NCBI GenBank assembly: GCA_038106885.1
Contig: JAYNFX010000041.1
Span: 1-11,459 of the forward strand
Length of the DNA stretch: 11,459 nucleotides
Reading direction: 5' to 3'
From: UBA3537 sp038106885
GTDB lineage: Bacteria; Bacteroidota; Bacteroidia; Flavobacteriales; Flavobacteriaceae
Positions 1 through 5,339 of the stretch are shown here, one piece after another (position 1 is the first letter of the stretch; every line of letters starts with the position of its first letter). Below the pieces are notes generated by a model, which saw only the letters and a list, made by a program, of their open reading frames with translations, was not told the origin of the DNA and searched no databases. The translations under genes were made by a program, and so were the position numbers.

Positions 1-21
1 TTATTTTAGGGAATAATGCCG

Positions 22-412
22 TGGAGTCGGAGGGAATCGAACCCTCGTCCAAACAAGCTATAAAAATGCTTTCTACACGTTTAGTTTTTATTTAATTTTC
101 GAAAGCAAACCGACTAAAAACCATCTATTTACTTCTTAGCTTCTCAGATTTCAAAATTTTAATGAAGCCTTAAAATTTCTAGATCCATTTTTACGATGCC
201 TCAAATTAGAACGCCATGAATCAAGGCTTTCAAGAGACATAAAGCTTGCACACCTTGTGTGCCTAGGCTAATCCTACTATAATTCAGATTAAGCAGCTAA
301 AGCGTAGTTATTCTCGCCGTTTAAATTTTGGGATAGTTTTTTACGTGATTCAATACCATTACACGACGTGCTTACAATTTCAGAGATCCTGCTGTCAATA
401 CCAGTCGACCCC
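22..412 (-). ncRNA. ssrA: tmRNA (transfer-messenger RNA), one-piece
   Basis: It rescues stalled ribosomes with SmpB, acting first as an alanyl-tRNA mimic and then as a short mRNA for a degradation tag. Seen on the minus strand: the 5' end GGGGTCG (412-406) pairs with CGACTCC (29-23) as a 7-bp acceptor stem with one G-U pair. The T arm is GAGGG, loop TTCGATT, CCCTC (46-30). The reading frame at 318-289 encodes GENNYALAA followed by TAA. A perfect 6-bp hairpin, GCACAC/GTGTGC with a 3-nt loop (262-248), lies after the tag and probably belongs to one of the pseudoknots. The discriminator A is at 22 and is followed by CGG in the genome, so the CCA tail is apparently not encoded and must be added. 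The length of about 391 nt is normal for a one-piece tmRNA. No terminator is visible in the remaining 21 bases at the window edge. smpB is not in this window. Confidence 0.96.
289..318 (-). CDS. tmRNA proteolysis tag reading frame (GENNYALAA)
   Basis: This is the internal mRNA-like part of the tmRNA. GGC (318-316) is the likely resume codon, giving G-E-N-N-Y-A-L-A-A and a TAA stop at 291-289. The ending YALAA is the typical tag end recognised by ClpXP-type proteases. The resume codon is inferred by analogy with other Bacteroidota tags that begin with G-E; the preceding AAC codon could in principle be the first one. Confidence 0.85.
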   Translation of the reverse strand, partial: GENNYALAA

Positions 413-418
413 ATTAAG

Positions 419-426
419 TAAATGTA
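419..426 (-). promoter_or_regulatory. Probable -7 box of the tmRNA promoter
   Basis: TACATTTA on the minus strand matches the Bacteroidota -7 consensus TAnnTTTG except at the last base. It ends six bases before the mature tmRNA 5' end (G at 412), the expected distance to a transcription start. The upstream -33 element is weak: TTTA at 446-443 or TTTG at 454-451, neither at ideal spacing. Confidence 0.5.
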
Positions 427-459
427 TCCAATAAATGGTTGGTAAAGTTACAAAAAAAC

Positions 460-490
460 TTGTGTACAGTTTCAAATCCCTTTATTTTAG
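460..490 (+). promoter_or_regulatory. Probable promoter of the LYS1-like dehydrogenase
   Basis: TTG at 460-462 is followed after 20 nt by TATTTTAG at 483-490, one mismatch from the Bacteroidota pattern TTG-N19-21-TAnnTTTG. The inferred transcription start is near 497, giving a leader of about 11 nt before the ATG at 508. This placement also argues against the upstream in-frame ATG at 439, which would lie ahead of the promoter. Confidence 0.5.
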
Positions 491-507
491 TATCAATTCT
501 AAATTTC

Positions 508-1719
508 ATGAATATTACATTTGCTATTATTAGAGAAAGAAAATCTCCACCAGATAAACGAGTTGTATTAACTCCTAAATCATGTTTATCTTTTATTGAA
601 TCTTTTCCAGAAGCTAAGATTTTAGTAGAATCTTCTGATGTTAGAGCGTTTTCTGACAAAGATTATAGATCTGTTGGTTTAAAAGTATCAAATAATATTA
701 AAAATGCAGATATTATGATTGGAGTTAAGGAAGTCCCAATAGAATATTTAATACCAAATAAAAGTTATTTTTTCTTTAGTCACACCATAAAAAAGCAGCC
801 TTACAATAGAAAATTATTAAAAGCTATTTTAGAGAAAAATATTACACTTTATGATCACGAAACTTTAGTAGACCACAATAATAATCGTTTAATTGGATTT
901 GGCTATTATGCAGGAGTTGTTGGAGCTTACAATTGTGTGAGAACTATTGGATTAAAAATGAATTGCTTTAATATTCCCAAAGCTTGTGACTTAGATGGAA
1001 GACATGAGCTAGATGAAATTTTAAAAGATGTTAATCTTCCAAATTTAAAAATAGTTCTAACCGGAACTGGTCGAGTAGGTCAAGGTGCTAAAGAAATACT
1101 TGATCATATGCAGATTCGAGAGGTTAATGTTCAAGATTTTTTATCATTAGATTATGATGAAACTGTTTATGTTCAATTGGATGTTTTAGATTATGTCAAA
1201 AGAAATGATGGTTTACAATTATCAAAATCAGATTTTTTTAAAAATCCATTTGATTATCAATCAATTTTTTCAAAATTCACTGAAGTTTCAGATGTTTTTA
1301 TTGCAGGTCATTTTTATGGTAAAGGCTCCCCATATTTTTTTAGTAGAGATGATGCTAAATCATCAAGATTTAAAATTAAAGTTGTAGCTGATATTAGTTG
1401 CGATATTAATGGACCAGTTGGATCTACTATACGTTCATCTACGATTAGCTCACCTATTTATGGATATGATCCTGAAACAGAATCAGAGACTGACTATAAT
1501 ACTAAGAATTCAATTGCTGTAATGGCAGTTGATAACTTACCTTGTGAATTACCAAAAGATTCTAGCGAAGAATTTGGGAAAACATTCATAAATAAAATTT
1601 TACCAGCATTTTTTAATGGTGATTCTGATGGCATATTATCTAGGTCAAAAATGACTGAAAATGGCAAGCTTACTCCGAAATTTTCCTATTTGCAGAAATA
1701 TGTAGATGGAATTGAATAA
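508..1719 (+). CDS. Saccharopine dehydrogenase (LYS1)-like NAD(P)-dependent oxidoreductase
   Basis: A 403-residue protein of the alanine dehydrogenase/transhydrogenase superfamily. Related flavobacterial proteins are usually annotated as alanine dehydrogenase or NAD(P)-dependent oxidoreductase, but details look closest to lysine-forming saccharopine dehydrogenase. GVKEVP (72-77) with K74 and FSHTIKKQ (90-97) with H92 correspond to the Lys/His catalytic pair of yeast LYS1. GTGRVGQGA (186-194) is the Rossmann nucleotide-binding loop. VADISCDINGP (293-303) and DNLPCELPKDSS (342-353) resemble conserved LYS1 C-terminal motifs. The ATG at 508 was chosen because the first beta strand (ITFAIIRE) begins right after it; an in-frame ATG at 439 would add 23 unconserved-looking residues and precede the promoter. 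The substrate is unproven: saccharopine, lysine or another amino acid is possible. Its nearness to lysA hints at lysine metabolism. It is cytoplasmic and transcribed alone, with a terminator directly after the stop. Confidence 0.85.
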   Translation: MNITFAIIRERKSPPDKRVVLTPKSCLSFIESFPEAKILVESSDVRAFSDKDYRSVGLKVSNNIKNADIMIGVKEVPIEYLIPNKSYFFFSHTIKKQPYNRKLLKAILEKNITLYDHETLVDHNNNRLIGFGYYAGVVGAYNCVRTIGLKMNCFNIPKACDLDGRHELDEILKDVNLPNLKIVLTGTGRVGQGAKEILDHMQIREVNVQDFLSLDYDETVYVQLDVLDYVKRNDGLQLSKSDFFKNPFDYQSIFSKFTEVSDVFIAGHFYGKGSPYFFSRDDAKSSRFKIKVVADISCDINGPVGSTIRSSTISSPIYGYDPETESETDYNTKNSIAVMAVDNLPCELPKDSSEEFGKTFINKILPAFFNGDSDGILSRSKMTENGKLTPKFSYLQKYVDGIE

Positions 1720-1749
1720 AAAAACCCTTCCAATAGGAAAGGTTTTTTG
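1719..1749. terminator. Bidirectional intrinsic terminator between convergent genes
   Basis: A hairpin with arms built from an A-run plus CCCTTCC (left) and GGAAAGG plus a T-run (right), loop AATA (1732-1735), and one C/A mismatch in the stem. A T-run follows the stem on the plus strand and an A-run precedes it, so it can end transcription from both the dehydrogenase (stop at 1717-1719) and the cold-shock gene (stop at 1773). Confidence 0.85.
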
Positions 1750-1772
1750 TAAAAAAATAATGTCTTAAAATG

Positions 1773-1964
1773 TTAGACAACTCTAACATTTACAGCGTTC
1801 ATGCCTTTTCTACCTTCTTTTAATTCAAACTCAACATTATCACCTTCGTTAATTTCGTCAATTAACCCAGTAACGTGCACGAAGTGCTCTGTGTCTGAAT
1901 CTTCTTCTGTGATGAATCCAAAACCTTTAGATGCATTGAAGAATTTTACTGTACCGTTTTTCAC
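1773..1964 (-). CDS. csp: Cold-shock domain protein (CspA family)
   Basis: A 63-residue single-domain protein binding single-stranded RNA or DNA; family members melt mRNA secondary structure and help translation in the cold or in rapid growth. The whole chain is one cold-shock domain: GTVKFFN (4-10), RNP1 KGFGFI (13-18), RNP2-like HFVHV (27-31, usually VFVHF), then an acidic loop and the closing strand NAVNVRVV. Length is normal. The start codon is GTG at 1964-1962: the in-frame stop TGA lies eight codons upstream with no ATG between, and the GTG start gives the usual family N-terminus (MKNGTVKFF). It lies 86 nt downstream of lysA on the same strand but has its own good -7 box and a very short leader, so it lacks the long 5' UTR known from E. 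coli cspA. Transcription ends at the shared hairpin 1719-1749. Confidence 0.95.
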   Translation of the reverse strand: MKNGTVKFFNASKGFGFITEEDSDTEHFVHVTGLIDEINEGDNVEFELKEGRKGMNAVNVRVV

Positions 1965-1986
1965 TTTATAAGATTTAATTAAAAAT

Positions 1987-2019
1987 CAAAGGTAAGGCTA
2001 TATATATAAACTAAACTAA
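1987..2019 (-). promoter_or_regulatory. Probable promoter of the cold-shock gene
   Basis: TACCTTTG at 1994-1987 (minus strand) is an exact match to the Bacteroidota -7 box TAnnTTTG. A degenerate -33 element TTAG lies at 2019-2016, 21 nt upstream. The inferred start near 1980 leaves a leader of about 16 nt. An alternating TA run (about 2000-2007) lies between the boxes. Confidence 0.55.
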
Positions 2020-2050
2020 TAATTTTGTTAATATATCCCTAAATATGGTT

Positions 2051-3256
2051 TTAAATTTCTATTTCAACTTGGTTTGATAAAATATCATCAATTGTTTCTC
2101 TTTTCCTAATCAAGTGGTATTGTCCTTTGTAATATAAAATTTCAGCAGGTCTAAAACGTGAATTATAATTACTTGACATCATAAAGCAATAGGCACCAGC
2201 ATTTTGAAATGACAATAAATCTCCTTCACAAATTTCATTAATCCTTACATTATGAGCGAATGTATCTGTTTCACAAATATATCCTACTACAGAGTAAAAT
2301 TTCTCTTTACCATTTGGATTAGAAATATTTTTTATTTCATGCTTAGCTCCATATAACATAGGTCTTATAAAGTGATTAAACCCAGAATCTACTTGCGCAA
2401 AAACGGTTGATGTAGTTTGCTTGATACTATTCACTTGAGTTATAAAATTTCCTGATTCACTTACAAGAAATTTACCAGGCTCAAAAGCTAACTTAAGTGA
2501 TTTACCATAATTTTTACAAAATAAATTAAAACGTTTTGAAAGTTTTTTTCCTAGTTCATTAATATTTGTTTGTATGTCTTTTTTGTGATATGGAACTTTA
2601 AAACCAGATCCAAAGTCAATAAAACTTAAGTTTTTGAATTTTTTTGCAGTGTCAAATAGTATTTCACTAGCATAAAGAAATACATCAATATCTAGTATGT
2701 CACTTCCAGTATGCATATGTATACCATTGATATTCATTTTTGTATTTTCAACAATTCTTAACAATAATGGTATTTGATGTATTGATATTCCAAACTTTGA
2801 ATCGATGTGACCAACTGAAATATTAGTATTTCCACCAGCCATAACATGTGGATTTATACGAACACAAACAGGAATGTTCGGATATTTACTTCCAAATTGT
2901 TCAAGTGTGTCAAGGTTGTCAATATTAATTTGAACTCCAAGTTTTGCTACGGATTCAAGTTCTTTAATTGATACTCCATTTGGAGTGTATATTATATCTT
3001 CTGGATTAAATCCTGCTAATAATCCAATTTCTACTTCTTGTATTGAAACTGTATCTAAACCAGATCCGAGTCTTGATATAAATTTTAATATAGAAATATT
3101 GGTTAATGCTTTTGCAGCATAATATATTTTTAGTTCTTGAACCTCGCTAAATGCTTTTTTTAGTTTTAAGTATTGATTTTCTATTTTTTCAGCATCATAG
3201 ATGTAAATTGGACTTCCGTGCTTTTTTGCGATTTCTTTAAGAATACTTGATTTCAT
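2051..3256 (-). CDS. lysA: Diaminopimelate decarboxylase
   Basis: The last step of lysine synthesis: PLP-dependent decarboxylation of meso-diaminopimelate to L-lysine in the cytoplasm. The 401-residue protein has the fold-type III PLP barrel, with the Schiff-base lysine K49 in YYAAKALTN, HTGSDI (182-187), the phosphate-binding loop FGSGF (215-219), and EPGK (259-262; EPGR in many relatives, EPGK is usual in this phylum). The C-terminal beta domain follows with CETD (328-331), which carries the catalytic Cys that works across the dimer, and GAYCFMMSSNYN (354-365), which contributes the Tyr that contacts PLP. The length and all key motifs are intact, so it should be active. ATG start at 3256-3254. 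It is transcribed away from the ACT-domain gene, with 97 nt between starts. The cold-shock gene follows 86 nt downstream but has its own promoter. Confidence 0.96.
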   Translation of the reverse strand: MKSSILKEIAKKHGSPIYIYDAEKIENQYLKLKKAFSEVQELKIYYAAKALTNISILKFISRLGSGLDTVSIQEVEIGLLAGFNPEDIIYTPNGVSIKELESVAKLGVQINIDNLDTLEQFGSKYPNIPVCVRINPHVMAGGNTNISVGHIDSKFGISIHQIPLLLRIVENTKMNINGIHMHTGSDILDIDVFLYASEILFDTAKKFKNLSFIDFGSGFKVPYHKKDIQTNINELGKKLSKRFNLFCKNYGKSLKLAFEPGKFLVSESGNFITQVNSIKQTTSTVFAQVDSGFNHFIRPMLYGAKHEIKNISNPNGKEKFYSVVGYICETDTFAHNVRINEICEGDLLSFQNAGAYCFMMSSNYNSRFRPAEILYYKGQYHLIRKRETIDDILSNQVEIEI

Positions 3257-3269
3257 TTAATTTTTTTTG

Positions 3270-3277
3270 CAAATCTA
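3270..3277 (-). promoter_or_regulatory. Possible -7 box of the lysA promoter
   Basis: TAGATTTG on the minus strand is an exact match to TAnnTTTG. Transcription would start near 3263, leaving a leader of only about 7 nt before the lysA ATG. No TTG element is visible at the right distance upstream (around 3298-3300), so the call rests on the -7 box alone. Confidence 0.35.
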
Positions 3278-3311
3278 TTTCTTAATGACCTTCTTTCCTT
3301 GAATATTTAAA

Positions 3312-3336
3312 AATTTGTATTAAATTTACACAAATT
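3312..3336. repeat. Inverted repeat in the lysA/ACT-gene divergent region (possible operator)
   Basis: AATTTGT (3312-3318) and ACAAATT (3330-3336) are perfect 7-bp inverted arms separated by 11 nt, and the spacer contains the palindrome TAAATTTA (3321-3328) almost on the same centre. The arms are 18 bp apart centre to centre. The left arm covers a TTG (3315-3317) that could be the -33 element of the rightward gene. In DNA this AT-rich such repeats also arise by chance, so an operator role is only a possibility. Confidence 0.3.
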
Positions 3337-3353
3337 GTTAATTATTTTACATT

Positions 3354-4028
3354 TTGAAAACTATATCCTCTTGCGTTAAGGACATATTATCTTCAAGACC
3401 ATTTTTAGAAGACGCTCTATCGCGACACATAATTAATTATTCTGCTTTAGCTGAAGATTTAAATCCATTAATTTCAAAACTTCTAAAAAAACAAGTTAAG
3501 TCTGGTGCTATAATGATGGCTTTAAGAAGGTATAATTCTCCAATATCACCAAAACTAAAATCTTCATTATCTAATATATTTAGCGATCTTGGTGATATTA
3601 CGTTGCGATCAAATTTGATTGATTATACATTCCAAAATTCAAATACATTGATTAATAATCATTCAAAGGTTTTAAAAAAAATTGATAAAGATCGACATGT
3701 ATTTTATGCTTTTACTAGAGGAATTCATGAAAGCAATTTAATCATATCAAGTTCTAAAGCTCAAATCATTGAATCAATATTCCCTGAAGAGATTTTGTTA
3801 GCTAAGCAAAATAATTTATCATCCATAAGTATCAATTTACCCAGTGGAAATACAAAAATTGTTGGTCTGTACTATCAGATTTTTAGACTTTTAGCCTGGG
3901 AAAATATTACTTTATACGAAGTTGTTTCCACAACCAACGAGTTTATAATTGTAGTTGAAGACCATTTAGTTGAAAAGGCTTTTTCTGTTATTTCACGACT
4001 TAAAACTATCGATTTTTATAAACAATAA
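3354..4028 (+). CDS. ACT-domain protein with HTH-like N-terminus, possible lysine-responsive regulator
   Basis: A 224-residue cytoplasmic protein of a family common in Flavobacteriia and often mislabelled aspartate kinase; no kinase catalytic domain is present. The C-terminal part (about 154-215) has the ACT pattern: a strand (SSISINLP), a helix (GLYYQIFRLLAWENI), then YEVVSTTNEFIIVVED, closely like the VVSTSE-type segment of aspartokinase ACT domains, and a final helix. ACT domains bind amino acids, often lysine or threonine. The N-terminal part (about 15-60), with IINYSALAEDLNP and GAIMMALRR, looks like a winged-helix DNA-binding or dimerisation module. The start is TTG at 3354-3356, the only start giving the expected MKTISS-type N-terminus. 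The gene diverges from lysA, as lysR does in E. coli. Regulation of lysA is inferred from fold and position, not shown. It is followed by 108 nt holding the sucC promoter; no terminator is visible. Confidence 0.8.
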   Translation: MKTISSCVKDILSSRPFLEDALSRHIINYSALAEDLNPLISKLLKKQVKSGAIMMALRRYNSPISPKLKSSLSNIFSDLGDITLRSNLIDYTFQNSNTLINNHSKVLKKIDKDRHVFYAFTRGIHESNLIISSSKAQIIESIFPEEILLAKQNNLSSISINLPSGNTKIVGLYYQIFRLLAWENITLYEVVSTTNEFIIVVEDHLVEKAFSVISRLKTIDFYKQ

Positions 4029-4054
4029 ATGTTAAGAATCATCTTTAAAAAATA

Positions 4055-4085
4055 TTGCTAAAACCGATAGTGTTATTTACTTTTG
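4055..4085 (+). promoter_or_regulatory. Promoter of sucC (Bacteroidota consensus)
   Basis: TTG at 4055-4057 and TACTTTTG at 4078-4085, an exact TAnnTTTG, are separated by 20 nt, the best match in the window to the primary sigma factor promoter of Bacteroidota. The start would be near 4092, giving a leader of about 45 nt. CGATA (4065-4069) and TATCG (4086-4090) form a small inverted repeat around the -7 box. Confidence 0.75.
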
Positions 4086-4136
4086 TATCGCAAATTTAAT
4101 TTCTTACTGACCTAACTTCTAAATTGTTAATTACAA

Positions 4137-5330
4137 ATGAATCTACACGAATATCAAGGAAAAAATATTTTAAGCCAATTTGGTGTAAAAATACAGCGTG
4201 GAATTGTAGCTTCTACTAGTGAGGAAGCCGTTTCAGTTGCAAAACAACTTAATCAAGAGACTGGTACAGATTGGTTTGTTGTAAAAGCTCAAGTGCATGC
4301 AGGTGGACGCGGCAAAGGTGGTGGTGTAAAACTTGCAAAATCTTTAGATGAAGTTAAATCAATTTCGGATAAAATTTTAGGTATGCAGTTAGTGACTCCT
4401 CAAACATCTTCTGAAGGAAAAACAGTTCACCAAGTTTTAATAGCTGAAGATGTATATTATCCTGGTCCAACAGAAACTGATGAATTCTATATGTCAGTTT
4501 TATTGAATAGATCTACGGGTAAAAATATGATAATGTATTCAACTGAGGGTGGTATGGATATTGAAACTGTTGCTGAGCAAACTCCACATCTTATTTTTAA
4601 TGAAGAAATTGACCCTGCTACTGGCTTATTACCTTTCCAGGCTAGGCGAATTGCTTTTAATTTGGGACTTTCAGGCGCTGCGTTTAAAGATATGACAAGA
4701 TTTGTATCTTCTTTATATACAGCCTACATTAAATCTGATGCTTCACTTTTTGAAATAAATCCAGTTTTAAAAACCTCTGATGAAAAGATTATTGCAGTAG
4801 ATGCTAAAGTAACAATTGATGACAATGCACTATTTAGACACAAGGATTATTTAGATCTGCGTGATAAAAGAGAAGAAAATCCAGTTGAAGTTGAAGCTAG
4901 TGAAATGGGATTAAACTATGTTGATTTAGACGGAAATGTCGGTTGTATGGTTAATGGTGCTGGTTTAGCTATGGCTACTATGGATTTAATTAAACAGGCT
5001 GGAGGAGATCCTGCAAATTTCCTTGATGTTGGTGGAACTGCAGATGCATCTCGTGTAGAAGCTGCTTTTAGAATAATTTTAAAAGACCCAGCAGTCAAAG
5101 CCATACTGATAAATATTTTTGGAGGTATTGTGAGATGTGATCGTGTAGCACAAGGAATTGTTGACGCTTATAAAAATATGGGTGATTCGATTAAAGTTCC
5201 TATTATCGTTCGACTTCAAGGAACAAATGCTGATATAGCCAAAGAGTTAATTGACAATTCAGGTTTGGATGTTGAAAGCGCTGTAGAATTTCAAGAAGCA
5301 GCTGACAAAGTTCAGGCTGTATTGATTTAA
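4137..5330 (+). CDS. sucC: Succinyl-CoA synthetase (ADP-forming) beta subunit
   Basis: The beta subunit of the TCA-cycle enzyme that converts succinyl-CoA, ADP or GDP, and phosphate into succinate, CoA and ATP or GTP. It works with the alpha subunit SucD, which carries the phosphohistidine and is not encoded nearby. The 397-residue protein is full length. The N-terminal ATP-grasp domain (about 1-245) starts with NLHEYQGK, has the nucleotide-binding HAGGRGKGGG (54-63), and the metal-binding EINPV (206-210) followed by VDAKVTIDDNA. The C-terminal CoA-ligase domain (about 262-385) shows NGAGLAMATMD (273-283), FLDVGG (295-300), NIFGGIVRCD (326-335) and RLQGTN (359-364). ATG start at 4137. It is monocistronic and separated from sucD, as is common in Flavobacteriia. 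It converges with uvrB, 9 nt between the stops, and no hairpin terminator is visible there. Confidence 0.97.
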   Translation: MNLHEYQGKNILSQFGVKIQRGIVASTSEEAVSVAKQLNQETGTDWFVVKAQVHAGGRGKGGGVKLAKSLDEVKSISDKILGMQLVTPQTSSEGKTVHQVLIAEDVYYPGPTETDEFYMSVLLNRSTGKNMIMYSTEGGMDIETVAEQTPHLIFNEEIDPATGLLPFQARRIAFNLGLSGAAFKDMTRFVSSLYTAYIKSDASLFEINPVLKTSDEKIIAVDAKVTIDDNALFRHKDYLDLRDKREENPVEVEASEMGLNYVDLDGNVGCMVNGAGLAMATMDLIKQAGGDPANFLDVGGTADASRVEAAFRIILKDPAVKAILINIFGGIVRCDRVAQGIVDAYKNMGDSIKVPIIVRLQGTNADIAKELIDNSGLDVESAVEFQEAADKVQAVLI

Positions 5331-5339
5331 ATTGTGAAA

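Noticed and set aside
439..507. Upstream in-frame ATG for the dehydrogenase
   Set aside because: It would precede the predicted promoter and add 23 residues before the first Rossmann-type strand; the ATG at 508 gives the family N-terminus.
414..659. Minus-strand open frame of 81 codons overlapping the start of the dehydrogenase gene
   Set aside because: It lies antisense to a strongly supported gene and its promoter, and its translation resembles no family.
1193..1387. Plus-strand open frame of 64 codons inside the dehydrogenase
   Set aside because: It is a low-complexity out-of-frame shadow of the real coding frame.
1965..2050. Long structured cold-shock leader (RNA thermosensor) ahead of csp
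   Set aside because: An exact -7 box at 1987-1994 puts the transcript start about 16 nt before the GTG, leaving no room for such a leader.
3354..4028. Aspartate kinase
   Set aside because: Only the ACT-like C-terminus resembles aspartokinase; the 224-residue protein lacks the kinase domain.
4916..5104. Minus-strand open frame of 62 codons inside sucC
   Set aside because: It is antisense to a highly conserved part of sucC and looks like no known protein.
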